DNA of 21,636 bases from an uncultured Campylobacter sp. (GCF_938030785.1 NZ_CALHIK010000180.1:1-21636); one strand, 5' to 3'. Counted from the first letter of the stretch, positions 7,611 to 14,770 are shown. A program made the numbers and translations. The notes: generated by a model not told the origin, from the letters alone.

Positions 7611-8228
7611 ATGCAAAAGAATGAATTTAGAAAAATCTGTAAATCTCGCCTGAAATCTTACGCCGCGCGCGCAGCTAGATGCGAGCATTATCTGCTTTTA
7701 AGGCGCATAGAGGGGCTAGTGAAATTTTTAAAAGCTCGTAAAATTTTAATATTTTTGCCGATGAGCTACGAGCCGAACGTTTTGATTTTAAGAAAAAAGC
7801 TATCAAAAAGCTGCGAATTTTACGTCCCGTTTATGGTGGATATTAGTTTAAAAATGGTAAGATTGCGTTTACCTTTTAAAATTTCGCGCTTTGGATTGCG
7901 CCAGACGCTTCCGCAAAACGGGTATTTTAAAAAGGTCGATCTAGCCGTGGTTCCAGCTATCGGAGTGGATGGCGCAATGGCTAGAATAGGACATGGGAAA
8001 GGATTTTACGATATGTTTTTTTCAGGTCTGAAGCTTAAGCCCGCAATCGCGTTCGTGAGTATAAAAGACTGCTTTTGCAGCGAAATTTTATCGCTTGATC
8101 ACGACGTAAAGGGCGATTTTTACATAACTCCGAGCCAAAATTACCTAAAAAGAGGAAAGTATGATAGAGATTTTAATCGCCTTGTGCGCTCTTGCGGTGG
8201 GCGCTGGCATAGGATACTTAGTAGCTAG
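7611..8228 (+). CDS. 5-formyltetrahydrofolate cyclo-ligase family protein
   Basis: Predicted to convert 5-formyl-THF to 5,10-methenyl-THF using ATP, which salvages a dead-end folate. The 205 residues match the usual length. The ATP/Mg signature RIGHGKGFYD (R125 to D134) is clear, and basic residues near the N-terminus (FRKICKSRLKSY) fit the nucleotide site. It diverges from the thioredoxin-ftsY pair across 82 bp. Its 3' end runs 68 bp into rny in another frame, ending in a basic tail (KRGKYDRDFNRLVRSCGGRW) that is probably not conserved and suggests loss of an earlier stop. The bacterial symbol varies (ygfA/fau/mthfs), so I give none. Confidence 0.88.
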   Translation: MQKNEFRKICKSRLKSYAARAARCEHYLLLRRIEGLVKFLKARKILIFLPMSYEPNVLILRKKLSKSCEFYVPFMVDISLKMVRLRLPFKISRFGLRQTLPQNGYFKKVDLAVVPAIGVDGAMARIGHGKGFYDMFFSGLKLKPAIAFVSIKDCFCSEILSLDHDVKGDFYITPSQNYLKRGKYDRDFNRLVRSCGGRWHRILSS

Positions 8229-9714
8229 AAAGATCAATAACGCCAATTACGATTTCTTCGTCGAACAAGCCAAAGCCAAAGCTAAAGCGATAGAATTTGA
8301 AGCCGAGGGCATCTTGCGAAATTCTAAAATTTCGGTGCAGGAAGCCGAGTTTGAAGCGAAGAAAAAATACGACGACAAATCAAGCAAACTACAGAAGGAA
8401 TTTAACGTTAAATTTGACGAGCTCGGCAAAAAGGAGCGCGCGCTTCTAACCGAGCAAGAAATTTTAAAAGATAGCAAAAAAGAGCTCGAAAGCGCCAAAA
8501 AAGAGGCGAAATTCCTCTACGAAGAGGGCTCAAATTTAAAGAAAAGCTATGAAGAGAAGCTCTCCGAGGCGCTTAAGGTGCTTGAGCGCGTGGCGGGCTT
8601 TACTCAGGATGAGGCGCGCGCGCAGGTGCTTAAGAAGGTCGAGGAGCAAAGCCGCACCGACATCGCTCACATCGTGCGAAAATATGAAGAGGAAGCCAAA
8701 AAAGAGGCGCGAAAAAAGGCGAATTATATTTTGGCGCAGGCTACGTCGCGCTTTGCGGGCGAGTTTGCGGCAGAGCGGCTTATCAATGTCGTAAATATCA
8801 AAAACGACGAGCTCAAAGGCCGTATCATCGGCAAGGAGGGGCGTAACATAAAGGCGCTTGAGATGACTCTTGGCGTGGACGTCATCATCGATGATACTCC
8901 GAATGCTATCATCGTAAGCTCGCACAATCTCTACCGCCGCGCCATCGCCGTTCGCGTCATCGAAACTCTTATCGAGGACGGCAGAATTCAGCCTGCGCGC
9001 ATCGAGGACATCTACAAAAAAGTAAGCGACGAATTTGAAGCTAGCATCGCCGAAGAGGGCGAAAATATCGTAATGGATCTAGGCCTTAGTAAAATTCATC
9101 CCGAAATTTTAAAACTTATCGGTAAGCTTAAATTTCGCGCCAGCTACGGTCAAAACGCCCTTGCGCACAGCCTTGAGGTCGCGCATCTTGCGGGTATTAT
9201 CGCCGCAGAAACGGGCGGAGATCAAAAGCTAGCCAAGCGGGCGGGCCTGCTTCACGACATCGGCAAGGCGCTAACTCACGAATACGAGGGCTCGCACGTA
9301 GATCTGGGCGCCGAAGTTTGCCGCCGTTATAAAGAGCATCCGGTAGTTATAAATGCGATCTACGCCCACCACGGCCACGAGGAGGCCACCAGCGTAGAAA
9401 GCGCCGCAGTCTGTGCCGCAGACGCGCTAAGTGCCGCGCGCCCGGGCGCCAGACGAGAGGTGCTAGAAAGCTATCTAAAGCGCGTTAGCGACATCGAAGC
9501 GATCGCGATGAGTAAAACGGGCGTCAAGCAGGCCTATGCGATCAACGCAGGTCGGGAGATCCGCGTCATCGCAAACGCTAAGCTTATGAACGACGACGAG
9601 GCAGTTTTGGTCGCCAAAGAGATCGCCTCTGAGATCCAAGATAAGGTTCAATTCCCAGGCGAGATCAAAGTTAACGTCATACGCGAGCTTCGCGCGGTCG
9701 AGATAGCCAAATAA
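8161..9714 (+). CDS. rny: Ribonuclease Y
   Basis: RNase Y is a membrane-anchored endoribonuclease that starts mRNA decay. The 517 residues show the full domain order. An N-terminal membrane helix (EILIALCALAVGAGIGYLV) is followed by a long Lys/Glu/Ala coiled coil (~30-200), a KH RNA-binding domain with GRIIGKEGRNIK (~220-231), and an HD hydrolase domain with LLHDIGKA (H365, D366) and a second metal-ligand region YAHHGHEE. The start is fixed by AGAGGAAAG just upstream and lies inside the end of the cyclo-ligase gene, so the two are co-transcribed. A small exported protein gene follows 10 bp later. The same neighbours occur in C. jejuni as I recall it. Confidence 0.95.
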   Translation: MIEILIALCALAVGAGIGYLVARKINNANYDFFVEQAKAKAKAIEFEAEGILRNSKISVQEAEFEAKKKYDDKSSKLQKEFNVKFDELGKKERALLTEQEILKDSKKELESAKKEAKFLYEEGSNLKKSYEEKLSEALKVLERVAGFTQDEARAQVLKKVEEQSRTDIAHIVRKYEEEAKKEARKKANYILAQATSRFAGEFAAERLINVVNIKNDELKGRIIGKEGRNIKALEMTLGVDVIIDDTPNAIIVSSHNLYRRAIAVRVIETLIEDGRIQPARIEDIYKKVSDEFEASIAEEGENIVMDLGLSKIHPEILKLIGKLKFRASYGQNALAHSLEVAHLAGIIAAETGGDQKLAKRAGLLHDIGKALTHEYEGSHVDLGAEVCRRYKEHPVVINAIYAHHGHEEATSVESAAVCAADALSAARPGARREVLESYLKRVSDIEAIAMSKTGVKQAYAINAGREIRVIANAKLMNDDEAVLVAKEIASEIQDKVQFPGEIKVNVIRELRAVEIAK

Positions 9715-9724
9715 GGAGTATGAA

Positions 9725-10312
9725 ATGAAAAAATTTATAATCACTTTATTTTTGCTTTTTAACGCGGCATTTGCCGATGATGAGCTCATCATCAACAGCG
9801 CAAGCGCCTATTCGTCGGTAATGCGCACAAACTCGCAGTACAAATATCTAGCGCAGCAAGCCCGCGCGATCGTGATCTTCCCTAGCGTCAAAAAGCTGGG
9901 CTTCATCATAGGCGGAATGTACGGCGAGGGGATCATCGTCTACAATAACGACGGCGCGCGCAGCGTAAGCGGCGCAGAGATCAGTAGCGCCAGCATCGGA
10001 CTTCAGATCGGTTACGAGGATAACTACCTAGTCATTTTCGTGATGAATGACGACGTGATCGAAAAGATGCGAAAATCCCAAATCACGCTCTCGGGCGATG
10101 CGACGGCGGTCGCGGGCAATTACAGCGCGGACTCGGGCGCGCTGGACGTACTAAATCAAGATATGTACGTCTTTACGAACAAGGGCGGATTATTCGCTGG
10201 CGTGAGCTTGGGCGGCTCGGTGCTGGAGACTAAAAGCGATCGCGCTTTTGATCCGAACAGCGACGGCTACGCGTTTTTGATGCGTATAATCGGCGCGGAG
10301 GGCGGATATTGA
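9725..10312 (+). CDS. Exported Ysc84/SYLF-domain protein
   Basis: A 195-residue protein with a clear Sec signal peptide, MKKFIITLFLLFNAAFA, cut before DDE. The mature part matches the SYLF (Ysc84) domain: ARAIVIFPSVKKLGFIIGGMYGEG, then SASIGLQIGYEDNYLVIF and NKGGLFAGVSLGGSVL. In eukaryotic relatives this domain binds phosphoinositides; bacterial members are exported and may bind lipids. It starts 10 bp after rny, with AAGGAG before its ATG, so it is the last gene of that plus-strand operon. Function here is unknown; an envelope lipid-binding role is inferred from the family. Confidence 0.82.
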   Translation: MKKFIITLFLLFNAAFADDELIINSASAYSSVMRTNSQYKYLAQQARAIVIFPSVKKLGFIIGGMYGEGIIVYNNDGARSVSGAEISSASIGLQIGYEDNYLVIFVMNDDVIEKMRKSQITLSGDATAVAGNYSADSGALDVLNQDMYVFTNKGGLFAGVSLGGSVLETKSDRAFDPNSDGYAFLMRIIGAEGGY

Positions 10313-10716
10313 TTTCAAAGAACATAGCCTGTGCGCGGGCGCTTTAGCGGTTAAATTTAGTCCAAATTTAGCCGAAATTTAGTCCGACGATCGCAGCTGA
10401 AATTTAAACGTTTGTGAAATTTAGCGCCGCTTGCTTGCGAAACTTTGCAAATTTTAATTTAGCGTTTTTCTAAATTTAGCCTCGCGCGAGCTTTGAAATC
10501 GCGCATGCAGAACTTTATGCGGCAACTATCAAAAAGCGTAAATTTTGCTCGGTCGTCCTAAATTTAGAGCTTTAAATTTAGCTGCCGCCGACAAGCCCGC
10601 AAAATCAAAAGAGCGTATGCTAATAAATTTTGTCGCAGCGGAATTTCGGCGCATAAAAGCCTCAAAATTTTGAAATTTAAAACCTAAAATTTAATAGAAT
10701 TTTATGAAAGGATTTG
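10313..10716. other. 404-bp spacer with repeated AAATTTAG words
   Basis: No gene-like frame is visible on either strand. The octamer AAATTTAG occurs seven times between 10352 and 10580, on one strand. AAATTTTGCTCGGTC at 10540-10554 also begins the hairpin repeat after tpiA. The last ~30 bp hold the DedA gene's ribosome binding site. Confidence 0.5.
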
Positions 10717-11280
10717 ATGGAGTCGATGTTTGAAAACCTCCATACGTGGGGGTATCTGATACTGTTTTTGTATTCGCTGGGCGGAGGATTTTTGGCGCTT
10801 GCGGCAGCGGGCGTGCTAAGCTCGGCTGGCGAGCTCAATATCGTCTTATGCATCGTAATCGCCTGCATATCGAACTTTATAGGCGATTCGGGGCTGTTTT
10901 TAGTAAGCCGCTACAATAAAAAGGAGATTATGCCCTATCTGCGCAAACAGCGCCGCAACCTCGCTCTGGCGCAGATTTTGTTTCGCAAATACGGCGACCG
11001 CATAATTTTAATCAAAAAATTTATCTACGGCCTCAAAACTCTCGTACCGATCGCGATCGGCATCACAAAATATTCGTTTTTAAAATTTAGCGTCATCAAT
11101 GCCGTAAGCTCGCTCATTTGGGCACTCGTGGTGGGGCTACTGAGCTACTACGCGGGCGATTTCGTGCGCGGGCTTTACGAGCGGATAAAAGAAGCTCCGT
11201 GGATCGCGCCGCTAATTTTGGCTGCAATCGCCGCGATAATCGTCGCGTATTTTCGCTTCGCCACGCGTAAAAGAGGCTAG
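10717..11280 (+). CDS. DedA/SNARE-associated family membrane protein
   Basis: A 187-residue inner membrane protein of the DedA (VTT domain) family; some members flip undecaprenyl phosphate or phospholipids. I start at ATG 10717, since AAAGGA sits four bases upstream; an adjacent in-frame TTG at 10714 is possible. Family landmarks are SNFIGDSGLFLVSRY (conserved Asp), the central GDRIILIKKFIYGLKTLVPIAIG, and a C-terminal membrane helix. The N-terminal re-entrant motif is unusual: where DedA proteins normally show a P-x-P-G-E stretch, this one reads LGGGFLALAAAG, without the acidic residue. The stop is two bases before the ribonuclease gene, so they form one operon. Confidence 0.82.
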   Translation: MESMFENLHTWGYLILFLYSLGGGFLALAAAGVLSSAGELNIVLCIVIACISNFIGDSGLFLVSRYNKKEIMPYLRKQRRNLALAQILFRKYGDRIILIKKFIYGLKTLVPIAIGITKYSFLKFSVINAVSSLIWALVVGLLSYYAGDFVRGLYERIKEAPWIAPLILAAIAAIIVAYFRFATRKRG

Positions 11281-11282
11281 CG

Positions 11283-12026
11283 GTGGCAAAAAAGCTGATC
11301 CCGCTCGCAATTTTCGCAGCACTTCTTTTGGCGCTAAATTTTATCTCCAATTCGCGCGGCTCCGCGGCTAAAGATGAGCGGGTTTTTACCTCCAAAACCC
11401 TGGATGCCGCTTCTCGTAAAAGCGGCGCGCAAGATCCTAAACGCGGCACCGATCGCGAAATTTCAAGCTACGAAAATCCCGCAAGCGACGCCGGCGTAAA
11501 AGATAAGAGCGGCGCAAGAAACGCAGACGGCGGAGCAGGGCTCGGAGCAGATACGAGAAATTTAAAATCTCATCCGCGAGCAAACGAGCGCGGCGCGACA
11601 GATTCTAAAGACGAGGCGGACGTCCACACGCGGCACAGCGCAGATTATGAAGCTTCAAACTCGCAAAATCCCGCCGTAAATTCTAAAAATCAGCCCTCAG
11701 ACGAGCCCTGCATAAGCAGGGAGTGCGTGAGCGCTCATATCCGCCGTACGGGCGCTTTGCCGCAAAATTTTATCACGAAAAAGCAGGCGGGCGAGCTTGG
11801 TTGGCAGGGCGGCGATCTGTGGCGATACGCGCGCGGCAAGAGCATCGGCGGCGACCGCTTCGGCAATTTCGAGCGCAGATTGCCTGATAAAAAGGGGCGG
11901 ATCTGGCGCGAGTGCGATATCGAGTATCGCGGCGGCGCGCGCGGTGCGAAGCGGCTGATATTTTCAAACGACGGGCTGATCTTTTACACCGCCGATCATT
12001 ACGAAAGCTTCGAGCGCGTGCAATGA
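11283..12026 (+). CDS. Membrane-anchored barnase-like ribonuclease (toxin)
   Basis: A guanyl-specific microbial ribonuclease (barnase/N1 family) fused to an export anchor, 247 residues, GTG start with AGAGG upstream. Residues 5-21 are one hydrophobic helix after two lysines, without an obvious cleavage site. Residues ~22-142 form a polar, probably disordered linker rich in Ala, Ser, Asp, Lys and Asn. Residues ~155-247 match barnase closely: LPQNFITK (K166 = barnase K27), GKSIGGDRFGN, GRIWRECDIEY (E210 = E73), AR and KR (R220 = R83, R224 = R87) and TADHYESF (H239 = H102). All catalytic positions are kept, so it should be active. The stop overlaps the barstar-like start (ATGA). The anchor implies action in the periplasm or outside. 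The target is unknown. Confidence 0.9.
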   Translation: MAKKLIPLAIFAALLLALNFISNSRGSAAKDERVFTSKTLDAASRKSGAQDPKRGTDREISSYENPASDAGVKDKSGARNADGGAGLGADTRNLKSHPRANERGATDSKDEADVHTRHSADYEASNSQNPAVNSKNQPSDEPCISRECVSAHIRRTGALPQNFITKKQAGELGWQGGDLWRYARGKSIGGDRFGNFERRLPDKKGRIWRECDIEYRGGARGAKRLIFSNDGLIFYTADHYESFERVQ

Positions 12027-12304
12027 GTTTAAATTTTAAAACGCGCAGCGCCGCAAAGATCATCGTCGACGGCGCAAAGATCAGACGCAAAGATCAAATT
12101 TTCGCGCTGTTTGCCGCAGCGCTGGATTTCGAGCCCAAATACGTCGCAAATTTAGATGCGCTCTACGACGCGCTTGGCGAGCGGAGCGGACAGGTCTGCT
12201 TGATCATCAAAAGGGGCGGAATTTTAAAGCTAAGGCTGGGCAAATTTTATGATATTTTGCTGGAGGTTTTGCGAAGTGGCAAGGCGAAAATTTTAATACT
12301 ATAA
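12023..12304 (+). CDS. Barstar-like ribonuclease inhibitor (antitoxin/immunity)
   Basis: A 93-residue cytoplasmic protein of the barstar family, which plugs the active site of barnase. The start is the ATG at 12023, within the ATGA overlap with the ribonuclease stop; longer upstream in-frame starts lie inside that gene and have no ribosome binding site. The barstar pattern is visible: IIVDGAKIRRKDQIFALFAAAL, then ANLDALYDAL, where D45 and D49 correspond to barstar D35 and D39, the main barnase-contact acids; N43 matches N33 and Y48 replaces W38. The C-terminal strand is AKILIL. The region around barstar Y29 and E76 is not clearly kept, so the interface may have drifted along with its partner. 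Translational coupling fits protection of the producer before toxin export. Confidence 0.88.
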   Translation: MSLNFKTRSAAKIIVDGAKIRRKDQIFALFAAALDFEPKYVANLDALYDALGERSGQVCLIIKRGGILKLRLGKFYDILLEVLRSGKAKILIL

Positions 12305-12324
12305 GCTCTCGCGACAGCTTATTA

Positions 12325-12346
12325 TGGCTTCAAAGCCAAATTTTAC
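12325..12346 (+). terminator. Candidate terminator after the barstar-like gene
   Basis: TGGCTT (12325-12330) and AAGCCA (12333-12338) form a short hairpin followed by AATTTT. Just before it, ATAAGCT (12301-12307) and AGCTTAT (12316-12322) form another 7-bp inverted repeat. Together they probably end the dedA-ribonuclease-inhibitor transcript. Confidence 0.4.
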
Positions 12347-12419
12347 CGAGTCTAAGACGAGTTTATTTCGCCGCAGTTTCGATCGCGCCGTTAAAATTTC
12401 CTAAATTTAGATCTAAATT

Positions 12420-12863
12420 TCAGAGCTTATTAAAAGAGGCGATTTTCGAAATTTCGTCCACAAAGCTCACGCGGTCAAATTTAAACTCAAGCCCATACCG
12501 CCAATCTTTGCGGCGCAGGTTTTTAAACTCGGCAAATTTAACCGTATCTGCTTCAAATTTAACCCTAAGCGCGAGATACCAGCAGCTCCAGATCCCGCAC
12601 GGACAGCCTAGTAGCACGACGTCCCGCTCATCTTGCGCCAAATCAGCCTCAAGTGCAGCACGCAAAAATAGCTCCTCAAAATCGATCAAGCTCAAATAAG
12701 CATAGCTTCCCGCGATGCTGGCCTGCCCGTCCTTTGCGGCAAAGCTTTGCTCGCGCCGCCTAATTAGCTCGAGCAGAGGCTCGCCGTTTATCGCAACGAC
12801 GACTTCGGTAAAGCTTTCACCCTCAATTTCGTAATCGTTTAGGTAAAATTTAATGCTATCCAT
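12420..12863 (-). CDS. Conserved hypothetical protein with GCPCG-x3-CW motif
   Basis: A 147-residue soluble acidic protein with no signal peptide. The centre carries LLGCPCGIWSCWYLALRV (C87, C89, C94), recalling a family of small uncharacterised bacterial proteins with an LGC-x-CG-x2-GCW signature; the Cys cluster could bind metal or form disulfides. The N-terminal part (AINGEPLLELIRRRE...SIAGSY) also fits that family. Start ATG 12863 has only a weak ribosome binding site (GCGAGA). It is convergent with the barstar-like gene, 115 bp away, and nothing lies beside it on its own strand. Function unknown. Such proteins sometimes sit near toxin/immunity loci, but the link here is only proximity. 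Confidence 0.7.
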   Translation of the reverse strand: MDSIKFYLNDYEIEGESFTEVVVAINGEPLLELIRRREQSFAAKDGQASIAGSYAYLSLIDFEELFLRAALEADLAQDERDVVLLGCPCGIWSCWYLALRVKFEADTVKFAEFKNLRRKDWRYGLEFKFDRVSFVDEISKIASFNKL

Positions 12864-13241
12864 GCGGCAATCTCGCTAAATTATCTGTTTACGCCGTATT
12901 TGCACCGGCTTGCTAAAATTTCGGCGCAGTTTAGCAAATTTGAAGTGAAATTCGGTTGAAGATCAAAAAAATCGCTGGTAAAGCGCAGATCAAATGGATA
13001 TTTTTTAAAATTTAAGGATTTCGAGCTCACGGAGCTTGCTTTTGGCGAGCGAGAGCTTAAATTTACAAAAAAGCTAAATTTGCGTAGATGAAAGAAGCGA
13101 AAACAGAAGGTTGAATTTCATCGCAGATCAAAGAGGTCGAAACGAGAATTAAATTTTGCTAGGGATAAATAAGCCGAAATTAGAAACGAGGGGTTAAATT
13201 TAATTCGCTTTTCATGGCGCTCAAATTTAACCCCGCCGCGG
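12864..13241. other. 378-bp spacer between two minus-strand genes
   Basis: AT-rich sequence with no complete gene. A short open stretch on the plus strand (~12996-13091) reads like protein but has no start codon or ribosome binding site and may be a relic. The right end contains a strong palindrome, listed separately. The left end presumably holds the promoter of the Cys-motif gene; I could not pick a convincing -10 box. Confidence 0.45.
13190..13234 (-). terminator. Palindrome after the MliC-like lipoprotein gene
   Basis: GGGGTTAAATTT (13190-13201) and AAATTTAACCCC (13223-13234) are perfect 12-bp arms around a 21-base loop, starting 8 bp beyond the lipoprotein stop on the minus strand. TCGTTTCTAATTTC follows the stem in that direction, so it can act as a terminator. 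Confidence 0.5.
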
Positions 13242-13619
13242 CTACATCATTTCGCCGTTTTTGTGCTCATATTCGGTGTAGGTTACCGGAATATCCTTCT
13301 TGCCTTTGCCCGGCGTATACACTCCCTCTCCGCGTTTGAAAAGAAGCTCGATACCTTCGGCGTTCGTAAGCATTATACCGCTTGCGGAAGCAGCGCGCTT
13401 GAGATTATGCTTTTTACCTTTTTCGTCGGTTAGCACGCCCGTTGCGAACATATCGTTCGAGCTAAGGCTGATGCGCTTATCTCCGGTCTCTCCGAGCAGA
13501 AATACGATCGTGTGCGTTACGGGCTCTTGCGTTTGCTGTGGAGCCGTGTCGGCCTTAGGTTGGTTGCATCCGCTTAAAAGCGCGATTGCCGCTAATGACG
13601 AGAATACAATTCGTCTCAT
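13242..13619 (-). CDS. Small lipoprotein, MliC-like (possible C-type lysozyme inhibitor)
   Basis: A 125-residue predicted lipoprotein: MRRIVFSSLAAIALLSGC with lipid-bearing Cys 18, then a Gln/Thr/Pro-rich tether. The core (GDKRISLSSNDMF...HNLKRAASASGIMLTN...ELLFKRGEGVY) resembles the MliC/PliC lysozyme inhibitor fold, in which a Ser-Gly loop (here S80-G81) and a Lys (K95 region) enter the lysozyme active site. The paired Cys residues of typical MliC are missing, so the assignment is tentative. AAAGGAG precedes the ATG and a TATAAT box lies at 13653-13648. It diverges from gapA and is probably a single-gene unit. A role in protecting peptidoglycan from host lysozyme would suit an oral or gut Campylobacter. 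Confidence 0.6.
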   Translation of the reverse strand: MRRIVFSSLAAIALLSGCNQPKADTAPQQTQEPVTHTIVFLLGETGDKRISLSSNDMFATGVLTDEKGKKHNLKRAASASGIMLTNAEGIELLFKRGEGVYTPGKGKKDIPVTYTEYEHKNGEMM

Positions 13620-13647
13620 TTTTTCTCCTTTAAAAAAAAGTTCGCGA

Positions 13648-13653
13648 ATTATA
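13648..13653 (-). promoter_or_regulatory. -10 box (TATAAT) of the MliC-like lipoprotein gene
   Basis: On the minus strand GGCTATATAATTCG contains TATAAT 28 bp before the ATG at 13619, with AAAGGAG as ribosome binding site between them. Confidence 0.55.
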
Positions 13654-13717
13654 TAGCCAAAAAGTAAATCCTAGATTTCGCGACTTTTTATTTAATCAAA
13701 GATTAACCCAAATTTAG

Positions 13718-13723
13718 TAAAAT
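13718..13723 (+). promoter_or_regulatory. Candidate -10 box (TAAAAT) of the gapA operon
   Basis: TAGTAAAAT lies about 35 bp before the gapA ATG in the AT-rich divergent spacer. AAGGAG (13746-13751) is the ribosome binding site. Confidence 0.4.
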
Positions 13724-13757
13724 TCCAGCTGAAAACATCCCAAATAAGGAGAACCTT

Positions 13758-14768
13758 ATGGCAGTAAAAATCGCAATTAATGGCTTTGGAAGGATCGGTA
13801 GGTGCGCGGCGCGCATCATCTTGGAGCGAAATTTCGCCGGCGAGGATGTCGAGCTGGTCGCATTCAACGACACGGCTACGCGCGATATGACGCGCTATCT
13901 GCTCAAATACGACAGCGTGCACGGCGAGTTTAAGCACGATGTGCGGATCATAGACGACGGACACATCGAGGTGGACGGCAAAAAGATCCGCGTATTTTCG
14001 ACTCGCGACCTAAATGAGCTAAATTATGCAGATTACGGCGTGGATGTGGTTTTGGAGTGCACGGGTAAATTTTTAACTACAGAAAAATGCGAGCCCTATC
14101 TAGCTCGCGACGTAAAAAAAGTTGTTATGAGCGCCCCTGCGAAGGACGATACGCCGACCTTTGTAGTCGGCGTGAACGACGATAAGTACGCGGGCGAAGC
14201 TATCATCTCAAACGCCAGCTGCACCACAAACGGCCTAGCACCCGTGGCAAAGGTACTTGATGAAAAATTCGGCATCCAAAAGGCGCTTATGACGACGATC
14301 CACGCCTATACGCACGGACAGAGCTTAGTCGATGTCAAAGCCAAAGACTTCCGCCGTTCGCGCGCCGCGGCGCTAAATATCGCTCCGACCACGACAGGCG
14401 CGGCAAAGGCTATAGCCAAGGTTCTTCCGCAGCTAAACGGCAAGATGCACGGCCAAGCGGTCCGCGTGCCAGTTGCTAACGTCTCGATGGTCGATCTAAC
14501 GGCGATTTTGGGTAAGAGCGCAAGCGCGGAGGAGATAAACGCGGCGTTTAGAGAAGCTGCGGACGGCTCGATGAAGGGGATTTTGCTCGTAGATGACGAC
14601 TCGCGCGTTAGCAGCGACTTTTGCACTAGCTCGTACAGCAGCATAGTAGCTAGCGATACTACGCAGGTGATCTGCGGCGATATGGTTAAAATTTTTGCGT
14701 GGTACGACAACGAATGGGGCTACTCGCACCGCCTTATAGATCTCGCCTTACGCGCCGTAAAGGGCTAA
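13758..14768 (+). CDS. gapA: Glyceraldehyde-3-phosphate dehydrogenase (type I)
   Basis: Interconverts glyceraldehyde-3-phosphate and 1,3-bisphosphoglycerate with NAD(P). The 336 residues are standard length. The Rossmann fingerprint INGFGRIGR is at the N-terminus, followed by the active-site segment SNASCTTNGLAP with catalytic C155, H182 in TTIHAYTH, and the C-terminal WYDNEWGYSHRLID. The FND motif at the end of the second strand suggests NAD preference. It is the first gene of the gapA-pgk-tpiA operon, with AAGGAG upstream. Many Campylobacter lack phosphofructokinase, so this operon mainly serves gluconeogenesis in the genus; that cannot be judged from this window. Confidence 0.98.
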   Translation: MAVKIAINGFGRIGRCAARIILERNFAGEDVELVAFNDTATRDMTRYLLKYDSVHGEFKHDVRIIDDGHIEVDGKKIRVFSTRDLNELNYADYGVDVVLECTGKFLTTEKCEPYLARDVKKVVMSAPAKDDTPTFVVGVNDDKYAGEAIISNASCTTNGLAPVAKVLDEKFGIQKALMTTIHAYTHGQSLVDVKAKDFRRSRAAALNIAPTTTGAAKAIAKVLPQLNGKMHGQAVRVPVANVSMVDLTAILGKSASAEEINAAFREAADGSMKGILLVDDDSRVSSDFCTSSYSSIVASDTTQVICGDMVKIFAWYDNEWGYSHRLIDLALRAVKG

Positions 14769-14770
14769 AA

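Noticed and set aside
8724..8925. Minus-strand frames opposite rny
   Set aside because: They are shadow frames of the KH domain coding region, with no ribosome binding site.
11912..12022. Longer N-terminus for the barstar-like protein starting inside the nuclease gene
   Set aside because: The added 37 residues are Arg-rich shadow sequence of the nuclease frame. The ATGA overlap start gives the normal barstar length.
12996..13091. Plus-strand open stretch (KFKDFELTELAFGERELKF...) in the spacer after the Cys-motif gene
   Set aside because: No start codon or ribosome binding site and only ~30 codons. At most a relic.
14699..14770. Longer N-terminus for phosphoglycerate kinase overlapping gapA
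   Set aside because: The added residues are unlike the family. ATG 14771 gives the standard 400-residue protein.
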